From Stenogyne calaminthoides (lineage: Eukaryota; Streptophyta; Magnoliopsida; Lamiales; Lamiaceae): a DNA stretch of 64,000 bases. Positions 44,850-55,447 of this stretch are shown in pieces (within the stretch, counting starts at the first letter, position 1; each line of letters begins with the position of its first letter). Below the pieces are notes generated by a model. That model was not told where the DNA came from, searched no databases, and saw only the letters and a list, made by a program, of their open reading frames with translations. The stretch lies in the NCBI GenBank assembly GCA_037126765.1, contig JBBCBC010000001.1, forward strand, positions 37,122,804 through 37,186,803, read 5' to 3'. Both the position numbers and the translations under genes were made by a program.

Positions 44850-45514
44850 TCCCTTGATGTCAATTGATCTAAATAAATCATGATATAAATATATTATAAT
44901 AAATATTTGTAAAAGTCAAATATATCCATGGGAAAATGAAATATATAGTAATTAAGTAATAACTTTACTGATTTAATGCACGATGAGAAATAACATAAAG
45001 CGTGTTAAACATAATTCACCTACAATATTTTTTTTGTTTTATTTACTATACATGATTAAAAATCACCAAAAGATGAATATATAGTATATATAATAAAAGT
45101 CAAGAATTTATATGCAATATTGTATAGTGTGATTTATGTCTACTTCAAATTAGAAAGTTTTAATCTCTCGCGGGTCATGCCTAGGCTCATTTTGGATCTG
45201 ATGCTTTCGGATTCTTCTTTCTCGCGATTTAGGGTTCTTCTTCCCCGCGATCTATCAGATTTTACAGCGGTGCGTTGCTAGATTTTTCCTTCTCTTCTCT
45301 TATTCTTCTTTTTTTTCTCTTCCTTATTTAAATTCTTCCATATTATTCTCTCTTTCTTCAGTTTTCTCATCCTCACAAGTTTACAGGTCATTCTGTTCTT
45401 TTTTCTCTCGATTTTCTGGCGCAGTCTTTCAGATCCCTCTACACTCTTCTCACGTTGTTCTTTAAATATGTAAGTTTGGACTAACGATTTTTTTTTCGCG
45501 CTTGTACTGATTGT
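44850..45514. other. Intergenic DNA with a UTR-like pyrimidine-rich patch
   Basis: AT-rich to 45160. From 45165 to 45470 it is T/C-rich with ctttctcgcgatttagggtt, resembling a plant 5' leader, but no ORF follows. It probably belongs to the neighbouring repeat. Confidence 0.35.
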
Positions 45515-46035
45515 GTTTGTGTGGTAACACGTTTTTCTTCATATGGTAACATTTTTTTGTTCAGGTAGTAACACATCAAGTTGTTTTTTAAATTTGTAAT
45601 TTTGTACTGATGATTTTTTTTTATTATTAGTATTATTATTTTTATTTTTTTTGCGCTTATACTACTTTTGTTCATGTGGTAACATATTTTTCTTCATATG
45701 GTAACACTTTTTATTCATGTAGTAACACATGTTTTTTAGTAATATGTAACACTGTATACATGTCGTCGTAATAGTATGTGAATACTCATGTGTTACCATA
45801 TGAACAACAATGTGTTACCTTATGAACATTTCATGTGTTACATTATGTTTTAATACGTATTACGTAAGATATGAAGTTTTTTCAGTACAACAATGTAGTA
45901 ACACTTACTTATCCATTCAGTAATACATGGAGAATGATAATGTTTTTTTTTAAATGATAATGTAATTTTTATTTCATGTAGTAATACATTTCGTGTCTAT
46001 AAGTATCACATTTTTTTTCATATAGTAACACACAA
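45515..46035. repeat. GTAACAC-rich repeat segment
   Basis: tatggtaacac, gtagtaacac and tgtgttacc recur at least a dozen times in 500 bp, in both orientations, as in 38195-38830 and 41040-41350. Confidence 0.55.
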
Positions 46036-46039
46036 AAAC

Positions 46040-46137
46040 TTGACAAAAAACAATATTTAAAAATTATTTGCTCAATAAGAATTGAACCTACAACCAAATA
46101 CAGTAATAATAGATCAAAACCACTAGGCTATGACACA
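46040..46137 (-). mobile_element. Possible tRNA-derived SINE head
   Basis: On the minus strand, TAGCCTAGTGGTTTTGAT and, ~30 bases later, GTAGGTTCAATTC match pol III A and B boxes. The GTAACAC-rich segment lies directly downstream on that strand and may be the body of the same element. Confidence 0.5.
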
Positions 46138-47498
46138 ATTTAAAAAATATATTTTTGAACAAATATATATTAAGTCAACATTCGAATCTAATGAGCGCCC
46201 CGCTTGACCCGCACCGTGACCTGCAAACTTTAATAAATTTTACCTAAAATATATTATATTGTAAATATGATTTGTGTGTAATATTTCACAAGAAAGTCAC
46301 TAGTAATAAAATAAAAATTCATATTTATAGACATATTAACCTTACATTTGAAGGGCAAAAAAATCCATATTTATAGATATTTTAGATATTAATGGTAAAA
46401 AGTACGTATTCTTTTTTTAGTAATATAAAATGTAAAGTCAACTGAAAAAGGTAACATATTGCATACGTCTCAAGAATACATGCATGTAGTAATCGCATTA
46501 ATGCAGTATCCATCTTATTGTAACTAAGAAAATGTATTTAGGTCTTATTAAAGAAAATAAATCGATACCGTCACTTTAACTTATAAAAGAGTTAAAATTC
46601 ACAAGTGAAAATCGCAATAATTAAATAAAATATTTAATGCATCAAGAATTCAAGATATAATTTTAATAGGATGATACATAAATAAATGCATGAGACGTCA
46701 TTTCATATTAATTTTTATCATAAATATATGTCTTAATATTGAAGCTTAATTACGGAAAAAAGCTCAATGTGTTTTAGATTGGATAAATTATTTTTCCCTT
46801 TATAGTATTAGGAACGGATTATGATATTTCTACGTTTGTGCTAAATTGTATCCGTTTAATATAATTTTTTTATTATTATTATTAATTTATTTTTCTAGCG
46901 TAAGAGGTTATGCTTGAATCTTGATGTCAATCATGTCATACAACCAGTTTGAACCCACCCACCCAACACCCCAAACCCCAAAATGTTTTACTGTCTTTCC
47001 ATTTTTCATACTTAAAATTCACTGCAAGAATTAATATTGACTCCAATTTGGCACTGATAATTATCATAAACAGAGTAACCAGACTTGTTACCTGTGGCTA
47101 TGGACCAATATTTTCTCTTCTTTCAATGCCTCGGCTGGAAAACCCCAATTTCTCTACTTAATAAATAATAATATTTCTTGAACTTCGTTTCAGTTATCAC
47201 ATCAATTTCATTACACGTCCATTAATTTACAAAACCGATGTAATAAATAAACAAAATTCTTGTGCAATATTATAGTACCATAATACATCTAAAAAGTAAG
47301 AAAAAAATTGCGCATTAAAAAAAATATCGCGCCTAAAAAAATTAATCAATTCGAATTATAGAGATTGTATTACCTATTTATCTTGATAATCTTGTGTAGG
47401 TGTGTGTACTTATATGGCATAGTGTTTTTAAAAAAAAAGCTAAATAATAAATATAATGAACAATATGGAAACATTGCAGGTAAAGTATGCCTATTGTG
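46138..47498. other. AT-rich intergenic DNA without gene
   Basis: No ORF with family resemblance and no delimited repeat. The 70-codon frame at 46949 has no context supporting translation. Confidence 0.5.
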
Positions 47499-47635
47499 AA
47501 TTTTAAGTTCACGTGAACTCTTTATTTAAATGTCACTATTTAAAAAAATTAATATTATAAGTATAATTTATCAAAATTACAGTACACTAAATAAAGTAAT
47601 ACTTTAAATAAAAGAGTCACGTGAGTTTAACTTCA
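47499..47635. repeat. Small fold-back element around TCACGTGA
   Basis: Left arm gaattttaagttcacgtgaa...tttatttaaa pairs with the right arm ttaaataaaagagtcacgtg...aagttc-type sequence, ~45 bases per arm with mismatches and a ~50-base AT centre. Probably a MITE. Each arm contains a CACGTG G-box, potentially bindable by bZIP/bHLH factors. Confidence 0.6.
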
Positions 47636-47916
47636 TAATTTTTTTTGCATTACAAGTATAATTGATTAATATAAAATACTATATAAATAATATATAATAT
47701 ACAATGATGAAAAGTAAGTACCGTTTTCGTAACTCAACCCGACATGATTTTGGTACGTAATTTTTTTTTAACCCGTGCGATTTTATTTTTTAATTAGAAA
47801 ATTTTACGATATAATTTTCTTTAATCAATAAATAACATGATAGATAACTTTCACAAAAATACACAATTTGGAATAACTTGATTAGATCCGGGTGGTATCT
47901 CCTTTAGATGTAAAGT

Positions 47917-48646
47917 GATTTTCCACTGCACAATTTGCACGAGATGTAATTGGTGCACTTGAATTCAATTAAAATTTGAATGAAACATTTACACCCTAAA
48001 CACTAAATAATGAACCCTAAATCATGATTTATTTGGGCCGGGTGAACCATGAACCCACTCGGGCCGAGTGAACCATGAACTACTCCGACTGGATTTGGGC
48101 CCGGGTCGAAAAAAGAAAAAAAAAGCAGCTAAAACTGAAATTAAAGTTAAAAGCAAACTGAAATTGAAAAAAAAAAACTAAAACTAAAAAAAATTAGAAA
48201 AAGAGCTCCTAAAATTAAATTGTACCAAATTAATTTGGTGCAAATGGTGCACATGAGAATTTGTCTTAGATGTATAAGTACTGCCTGATTAGTGTTTTAA
48301 AAAGAGTGACTATCCTGTGCACCATTTGCACAAGATGCAATTGGTACACTTGAATTCAATTTTAATTTGGATGAAGCATCTACACCCTAAACACTAAATA
48401 ATGAACATTAAATCATGACTTATTCGGGGCCCGGATGAACAATGAACCACTCGGGCCGATTGAACCATGAACTACTCCGACCGAATTTGATCCCAGGTCG
48501 AAAAAAAAAAACTAAAACTAAAACTAAAATTAAAATTAAAAGCAAACTGAAATTGAAAAAAAAAATTAAAACCGAAAAAAATTAAAAAAAGAGCTTCTAA
48601 AATTAAATTGTACCAAATTAATTTGATGCAAATGATGCATTTGAAA
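47917..48646. mobile_element. Two tandem copies of a ~350-bp TIR (MITE-like) element
   Basis: Copy 1 (about 47917-48266) and copy 2 (about 48307-48646) share the order gcacaatttgcac / caccatttgcac, acaccctaaacactaaataa, a gaaccatgaac zone, a poly-A/aaactgaaattg zone and taaattgtaccaaattaat. The ends of each are inverted copies (gtgcaccatttgcac against gtgcaaatggtgcac). No coding sequence. Exact ends and target sites are unresolved. Confidence 0.75.
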
Positions 48647-48723
48647 AATTTTCTTTAAAAAAAAGTATGCATATTATTCTTGTTATTTAAATTTATAACA
48701 AGGAAGAATTGATGGGTGGTGGC

Positions 48724-49151
48724 CAATGTTTTCAAAACCGGGTTGAACCGGGAACCGGCCGGTAACCCGGTTAAAAAGTACCTATATAACCGGATTTTAG
48801 GTTGAACCGGTCAAAACCCGGTTCAACCGGAAAAAACCGATTTTTTTCTTTTTTTTTTTAAATTAAATTATTAATTTATATTAAATATTTAAAATTTTAA
48901 ATCTATATTCCTCTCACATTTTTCTCTAACACTTTCGATGTGGGATAAATGTATGAGGTGAGACAAAATTTATAAAATATGATATGAAAAGTTATAAAAT
49001 ATATATTTAAATTGTTGTAGGTGTATACTTATTTTGTTTTTTTAACTAAACATAGAAAACGGTTGAACCGCCAGTTGAACCGGTCCGACCGGTTGAATCG
49101 CTGACCGGTGGTCTGTCCGGTTCGATCACCGGTTCGGTTATGAAAACACTG
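48724..49151. mobile_element. Non-autonomous hAT element, 428 bp
   Basis: Perfect 8-bp duplication gtggtggc (48716-48723 and 49152-49159). Ends CAATGTTTTCAAAACCGG and, reversed from the right, CAGTGTTTTCATAACCG, with the same ccggttgaaccgg wording as the copy at 33048-33941 but a different, shorter AT-rich interior. Confidence 0.92.
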
Positions 49152-49159
49152 GTGGTGGC

Positions 49160-50080
49160 AATACTGAGACAATTTCTGAAATGTAGGGGCAAGTGGGACC
49201 CAAATCTATTTTGAAGTATGGATGAAAACAACAAATCAAGCTGTACAAAAAGCTACCCTTCACGTTCTATTTTCATTTTGGAATGTGTAAAAACAGTTTT
49301 GGCCCGTTCACCCTACGTACACGTATTGCATATGCCTACCCACCGTGTCGACAGAAAATTATATTGAAAAAAAAAAAGTATATAATAATAATTATTATTA
49401 TTATACATTTATTTTAACTAAATAATAAAAATAAACGATGAAATATTTCAATGAATTAAATTTTTCGGAAGTCCATCCATACCACTGCCATATCCAAGAT
49501 TTTAAATTTTTGGGTATGGGAAATTATTAATAAGATACTAACAAAAAATATGCTCAATTTTCTTTTAGCACAACGGAAAAAAGAAAGAAAGTAAAAGGTA
49601 TTGTATTGTATTACGAGATCCATTTACAAATAATATGTATTTATATAGAAAAATTATAATAATTATTTGAGAAATTAAAATGATGATGAGAGGTTGGAAA
49701 TAAATATATTGTGTCTATAAAAAAAATGAGCACATTGTTAATGGACGGACAAATAAAAAAAGTGAGCACATTTTTTACAATAATAGGGATTATTATTTAA
49801 TATTTATAGTTATACAACTTAGTTCAAATTAAATAACAAAATATATAAGGGTCGTCACTTTAAGGTACAAAGTTGAGAGACTCATTATTTTAATGTATAA
49901 AATTGTTTTACGTGCACATACATAGTAAAATTTGCACATTAATTATGTAATATTTGAATGTGTAAATTTGACTACGTATCTGCAAGTGCTATTGTACTTA
50001 GAGTAGTAGCAAAAAAAATTATACATTAGAGTAATAGTTCGAGAAATTTTGTACCTTATAATAATTTCATCAATACGTAA
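49160..50080. other. AT-rich intergenic DNA
   Basis: Contains a short (AAT/ATT)n run near 49382-49405. No gene or definable transposon is seen. Confidence 0.5.
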
Positions 50081-50270
50081 TGTTGGTGTAGCTTAGAGAC
50101 TTAAGAGTATGTTTCTTTCTAGATCTCAGGTTCGAAACCCTCAAAGTCGATAATTTTTTTAGATGAGTCGGTCCATACAAAGTTTTGCTCAGACTTCAAT
50201 TGGGCCCATGCTAGTGGATGGTGGGATTGGTCCCCCAAATTAATCGGTTATTAGGTCGGATATCGAGTCA
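50081..50270 (+). mobile_element. Second, diverged SINE copy
   Basis: Aligns with 44616-44832 through gagtatgtttctttctagat, caggttcgaaaccct (a good B box), gtccatacaaagttttgctc and ggtcggatatcgagtcat. The A-box end is altered (ttggtgtagcttagagac). No clear target duplication, so it is older than the first copy. Confidence 0.75.
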
Positions 50271-50349
50271 TAAAAGAAAACAAACTACAAGAAAATAAAA
50301 AGTGACTACAAAATTTTCCAACATGGATAGGTTATTTTCATTCCTCAAG

Positions 50350-51644
50350 TTACCAACAACCAATTTGCCTACAGATTGAATTGCCTACAAACACATGTAC
50401 CAATAGTCGGTCGGCTGCTTGGTGGGCACTGCGAGCAGTTTCACAAGAAAATCAGCAAATTAATCGACCAAAGAGTGCAAATTTAATGATAAAAGGAACC
50501 TACTCATCAACTTTCTCTACGTCCCCCAACCATAAAAAAGTTCATTGGAGTATCGGCCTCGGTCGGGTGCAGGAGTGGGAGTCGAGGATGGTGCATAAAA
50601 ATGGACATCTTGTGGGATGGAATACGTATGCCTAATGCCGCGCAGGAAGTCTTCGATGATCGGCGAGCCGATCTACGAAGCTGTATATTTTGTTGGCTCG
50701 CCTTTTCGGTATCGGCGAGCGGGTCGACGATAAGGTTGATGATCCACATAGATCTAGTAGTTGAAGTGATGAGGGTGCTCCTTGTCCCATCTTTCCGGTT
50801 GATTTGCATGTCCAGGGCTGGAGGGGAGAGATCTGACGAAGAGTTCGATTTTCCCGATACACCCGAAGGGGGCTGATATCTAGCGGAGAAAGGTGTGTCA
50901 GTTCATCCAATTCCTTGAGATAAGAGTTGTCGGGTTCCACCGATTCTGCATCGTCATTCCGTCATTGCATGGGTCGTCCCCAAGCGGCATTGAAGAAGAT
51001 CCGGGAAAATGTGTATTCCCCCTCAAGAAGAGCTCGAGGCTGGAGAATAGTGGACATTTCGGCCATGAATCGGTTTATTCCCATTGCCGGAGGAGGAAGG
51101 GATAACGAATGGGATAGTGTCGGGAGCCATCGATGGGGTAAAGGGGTTTCCAGAACTTGCCATTGAAAGGAAAGAGATAGAGTTGAAAGGCTGGTGAGGA
51201 TTTTACCTGGAAAGCTGAACGAATTTGCGCCGGAGAATGGAGATCTACAGCAAAGAAGGGGGGAAATTGAGCGCGAAGGTGAAAGTGTTGAAATGAGGAA
51301 TTTACCCTATTTGTAAGCAGAGACGAGGGGTCAAATTGCAAATAAATCGGTCAAAAAATGGGGGTCATGGTGAGATTAATTGGAAGTTCGTGGGCGCGTA
51401 GAACTCAAGCAAGCGCGTCGCGTCTGCCGCACAGATTCAAATCGCACATGTTCAGCAAGCGCCATCATTGCCAGTCATTTATTACGTTAGCAAATGCGCT
51501 TTTTCAATGTGTCGAACGAGGAGACCAAGGCAGTAGGTCATACGTCATACGCGCGTCGGGAACAGTTTTGTCGGCTGTAGGTTACTTGTGAAGCAAGCAG
51601 GTCGCTAGTCATCGCTATCACTTGACTACCGGCCTGGGGGCAAT
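50350..51644 (+). mobile_element. 3' internal region of a Tat/Ogre-like gypsy element
   Basis: A GC-richer block that ends with ggcctgggggcaat, a polypurine tract directly before an LTR-like start TGTTGTTCCC at 51645. No plus-strand pol is present in the window. Open frames are mainly on the minus strand (see the antisense entry). A long non-pol zone between pol and the 3' LTR is usual in the Tat lineage. Lineage is inferred; the left edge is uncertain. Confidence 0.55.
50507..51163 (-). pseudogene. Antisense gene-like region next to the gypsy 3' LTR
   Basis: On the minus strand, ATG at 51163 opens MASSGNPFTPSMAP and runs 46 codons to a stop at 51023. Further open frames on that strand follow (50940-50632 and 50809-50507) with protein-like text such as PDNSYLKELDELTHLSPLDISPL and VYRENRTLRQISPLQ. 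A pyrimidine-rich leader-like stretch precedes the ATG. Tat-lineage elements are known to carry an antisense ORF between pol and the 3' LTR, and the position fits. Product unknown; the frame is broken. Confidence 0.5.
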
Positions 51645-51838
51645 TGTTGTTCCCATGTTGTTGGTCAGGGACAACGTGGCAGACAACAATGACATAACAA
51701 CAAGGAGCCTTCAATGATGAAGATGCAAGTTGTCATGGTCGCTGGTGGCCAACTTTAGGTGGTGAACACGGGGCGACTGACACGTGATTTCTCACACTTA
51801 CCTCTCAAGTATAAGAGGGTCGTTGAAGTGTCCGATTT
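51645..51838 (+). mobile_element. Start of the gypsy 3' LTR, truncated by insertion
   Basis: Begins TGTTGTTCCCATG after the purine tract and contains a possible TATA (caagtataagaggg) near 51808. The rest should lie beyond the nested elements, outside the window. The junction with the next LTR is between 51778 and 51839. Confidence 0.55.
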
Positions 51839-53498
51839 TGTATCAATCCACGGGACTATGGTATGGAATATAGCCCAATTGCTATGTGTCGGCACTTGAT
51901 TATAGTGTGAACCATGTTTTGATTTTTCTATTAAAACTAAATAACAACAAGACAATAAAATAACAACTAGAGAATTCAATAAGCAAGAAGAAAGCAATTA
52001 AGTAGCAAATGATTTTGTTCCAAGTGAGAGATGAGGTGTTCGGGTGTTTTTCCTTGTGAGATGATTGTCGAAAGATTAATTATGGTGTTTCCCTCTATTC
52101 CCGGTTATTCCATAAGAGCGATAACTTCAACATATACCATTCTCGTACTTGATAAGCTTAGGGTCCGATATCATTTTAAATCCTAGGATCAGGAGGAGGA
52201 TCTCCCCTTTCTAACCAGGGTAATTGCACGGATATGGTCCTCTAATTAACTAACTACTCCATCCCCGTGTTTTCCCACTTGTATACTAAGTTAAATTCTC
52301 CTATATGCTCTTCACTTTCCACTCTAGGTATTAACTAAAATAGTCAATGTAAATTAGAGGAGTTCTTATGTTTCTATTCAACTCTCGTTGCAATAGAGCA
52401 TAATTAAATCAAATCCGGTTATTTAAACCAATACCCATATGCCTAATCTCGTCTACCCAACTCTCGTTGCGATAAACTAGCATAGACACACAAGCTAATA
52501 GCAAGATCCAACCAAATTGAACAAGTAAATTCCCCTAATATAAAGGATCATCATCAATAGAGATAAAAACAACCATAATCAAAGCAACTAACCAATCATC
52601 ATCACAATTCCAAACACCCAAACACTAACAAAATTAGCCAATCATGATTCTAGTCAAACCCATAAATAATAGAAAACATAAACCCATAAACACAACAATT
52701 AAATTAAAGAAAGCAATAAAAGGGATAGAAGTCACCAAATAAAGCAAATACAACTTGAATCTTGTCTTAGCTCTTGAACCCAAAGAAATTCTACTCTAGA
52801 AAGCAAGAAATTTATCTACTAGGTATTTTGGTGTGAGTGGAGGAGAAGAAACTCTAAAACCCTATCTAAAACCCCTTGAGCTGCTACTGTTGAAAAATGC
52901 TCCCCTTTTGCTACTGTTGCGTCGTGTTGTTATCCTCCAAAAAGCGCTGAAGTGTTCTTTTTATTAATTAAAAACGCTCAGCAACTTTTTCCCGTCAAAA
53001 GAACAGTTGCATTTTTCCAGCTGAGAGAATGGCGTAGGTCCCGCTTGCTTCATTTCCTATTTAAAAATGCTGCTGATTTGTGTTTTTAAGCAAGTGGGCT
53101 GCCAACTTTAATTACTAACATGGCCTGTTGTTGAATTTGGGCCTGAAATTCCTTTTACGCGAATGGGTCGAGTGGATTTTTTTCAGCTGCACATTGATTT
53201 TTTTTGCTCATAACTCGAGCTCCCGAACTCCGATTGAGTTGATTCTTTTTTTTATTGCTACCGTATTTTCGAGGAGCTTCACGTGGTTCAATCCTCTTCT
53301 CAAATATCTTTCTAGATCAAAGCAGTTTTTTTTTTATCAATTTCAGCCCGTTTACACTCGTTTCCTACACACTAAACCAAACACAACCTTTCTCCACATT
53401 TAGGCACACTTAAGTGAAATTAGTTCAATAAAAGCGTGAAATTAGGTCAAGAGTGAGCAGGAATAGCACAAAATCTCAAGCAAAATCACCACTAATCA
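51839..53498 (-). mobile_element. LTR of an Athila-like Ty3/gypsy element, reverse orientation
   Basis: On the minus strand it starts TGATTAGTGGTGATTTTG immediately after the purine tract AAGTTTTGGGGGT (53499-53511 region). It ends with CCGTGGATTGATACA or a little further, about 1.66-1.72 kb. The internal flank reads TTGCTTGGGGACAAGCAAA, a phrase common just before the 3' LTR of plant Athila/Tat-type elements. No coding frame within. The low-coordinate boundary is uncertain because the partner LTR is outside the window. Confidence 0.65.
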
Positions 53499-53706
53499 AC
53501 CCCCAAAACTTAAAGATTTGCTTGTCCCCAAGCAAAGAAAGAGAAAACCAAAGGGGTGATTGCTTGAGATAAAACAGTGATCCAAGTTCAAGTTCAAGAC
53601 AAAACAAGTCAACTTTCCTCTCAAAGAACCACATTGTCAATCAAACTCTTCACCACTTCAAGCCAAACGTGATCAAAATGCAACTCGGACAAATGCACTC
53701 ATTCAT
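53499..53706 (-). mobile_element. Internal 3' end of the Athila-like element
   Basis: Contains the purine tract and the TTGCTTGGGGACAAGCAA motif, then ~170 bp of non-coding sequence. It is cut at 53706 by the insertion of element C; the remainder presumably continues beyond the window. Confidence 0.6.
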
Positions 53707-55304
53707 TGTTGGGAAATTTGTAGTTTTGATGGAAGTTCCAAAACAGATTGTAATAGGACCAGTCAGACATGTTAGCTGACTGATGACTTAGAAGATCAAA
53801 ATAGGATGACCAACTGAGATGTATAGACAACTGATGTAATAGATAGGTCACATATTGAGGGGGAACTCAATATGTATAGGTTAAGTCTTGAAAAAGATCA
53901 GAAAATCAGACAAGTCAGAAGATCAGAATATCAGACAAGTCAAAAGATTAGAAGATCAGACAAGTCAGAAGATCAGAAGATCAGACAAGTCAAATAGTCA
54001 GATAATCAGGCGAAGACATGAAGCTGAAGAATCAGAAGACCTGAAGATCAAATGACTACCAAAAGAACAAGACCAGAAGACCTACATCAGAAGAAAGAGG
54101 AGAGTCTGCTAAGTTGTGCTAAGACAACTTGCATCAGAAGACTCAATCAGGAAGACTGGTCAGTATTATCTGATCAGGTCAGCTCATATCAGGTGACAAC
54201 TAGAGGTTCACCAGATCATACGAGGTTAATCAGACAAGAAGAATGTCAACCTTAGTTGGTAAAGCAAACACTGAATAAGTGTACTTGTTAACCAATGAGA
54301 ACGAGACACGTATGTACGGAGCTGACAATGCAGGATTCGGCGCTGCACAGTCAAACGACTAGAAAGGACAAACATACATGCTTTCGGCCATGCCGCCTCT
54401 GTAAACATCACATCAAGCCTGCAAATCTACCTAAAATAGCATGAGATTCAAATTTCTCTCCAACGGCTCTTTGATTTCATGATCTATAAATATGGGATTT
54501 AACCTTCATAGTAAGGTTACGAAAATAATCATCAAGCTCAAGCAAACAGAATTTCCGCACGAAGAACACAAAATCAAGAATATTTTCTAAGTGTTCATCC
54601 CATAGTTCTTAGCACAGAAATCTTATCCTTTAGTTTTAGGCTACTCAAACACTAGGATAGATTTCCAGTTGGAACACAACAAATCTTATACCCAAACCAA
54701 AAGTTAGGTTAAGTTTGTTTTGCAAGATTTCAGACTAGGGTTTCTTGTTCTGATTTCTGGGATTGGTTGAGTGAGAACTCTTGAAACATCTGTTGTACTG
54801 TGTTGGACTAACACATTAAACTAAGTCCAGTTGGTTAAGTTGGTGTCCCTGCTGATAGGGAAGAGTGGACGTAGGACAAGTTATCCGAACCACTATAAAA
54901 ATCTGGTGTGCATTATCTGTTTTACCTGCTTTACACTTTACACACTACTTGTTTCTGTATTACATGCATATTCTGAGTCTGGATCATATTTGCATCAAGC
55001 AACTGATCTGATCAGTTTGAAACTTTGTCATCTGATTCAAAACAGATAACACAGAATTCTGATTTAACAAAACTGGTTTTTCACACGGGTAAAACTTAGC
55101 TTCCGCACATCAGTTAAACTGGTAGACACCGAACTGGTCTGCCCTTAGGCGATCAGTAAGTTGGATATCAGTCCAAACTGATTCACAATCACTCTGATCA
55201 AGGAACTTGCTTTTCACACCTGATCCCACGCAAAAGTTTTTAGAAGTCTATTCACCCCTCCCCTCTAGACTTCTACCCTAACGAAAACCCGTTCGGGACC
55301 TACA
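53707..55304 (+). repeat. 5' LTR of element C (family A)
   Basis: 1598 bp, TGTTGGGAAATTTG to GTTCGGGACCTACA. Contains the purine-loop hairpin at 53852-53873, tandem agatcagacaagtca repeats (about 53895-54010) and TATAAATA at 54485-54492. The solo LTR at 16867-32465 is a close relative. Confidence 0.94.
54485..54492 (+). promoter_or_regulatory. TATA box of element C LTR
   Basis: TATAAATA, same context (ctataaatatggga) as the solo LTR box at 17558. Confidence 0.7.
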
Positions 55305-55306
55305 AG

Positions 55307-55318
55307 TAGTATCAGAGA
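55307..55318 (+). other. Primer binding site of element C (degenerate tRNA-iMet type)
   Basis: tagtatcagaga, two bases after the LTR, differs at two positions from tggtatcagagc. Confidence 0.8.
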
Positions 55319-55447
55319 AGTGGTTCTACAGACCACTGGCTTTGAGTATCATCGGTTCTTGAGGAAGAACCATTGTGGTCACTTGAACAGATCTTGAAAA
55401 ACCTGTTTTTGAAACTCATCTGTTTTTTTTTTAAACTCACATTCAGC

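Noticed and set aside
46949..47161. 70-aa plus-strand ORF
   Set aside because: Isolated short frame in AT-rich DNA with no homologous text or regulatory context.
53128..53403. 91-aa plus-strand ORF in the Athila-like LTR
   Set aside because: Lies within an LTR in antisense; hydrophobic Phe/Leu/Ser text is typical of T-rich noncoding DNA.
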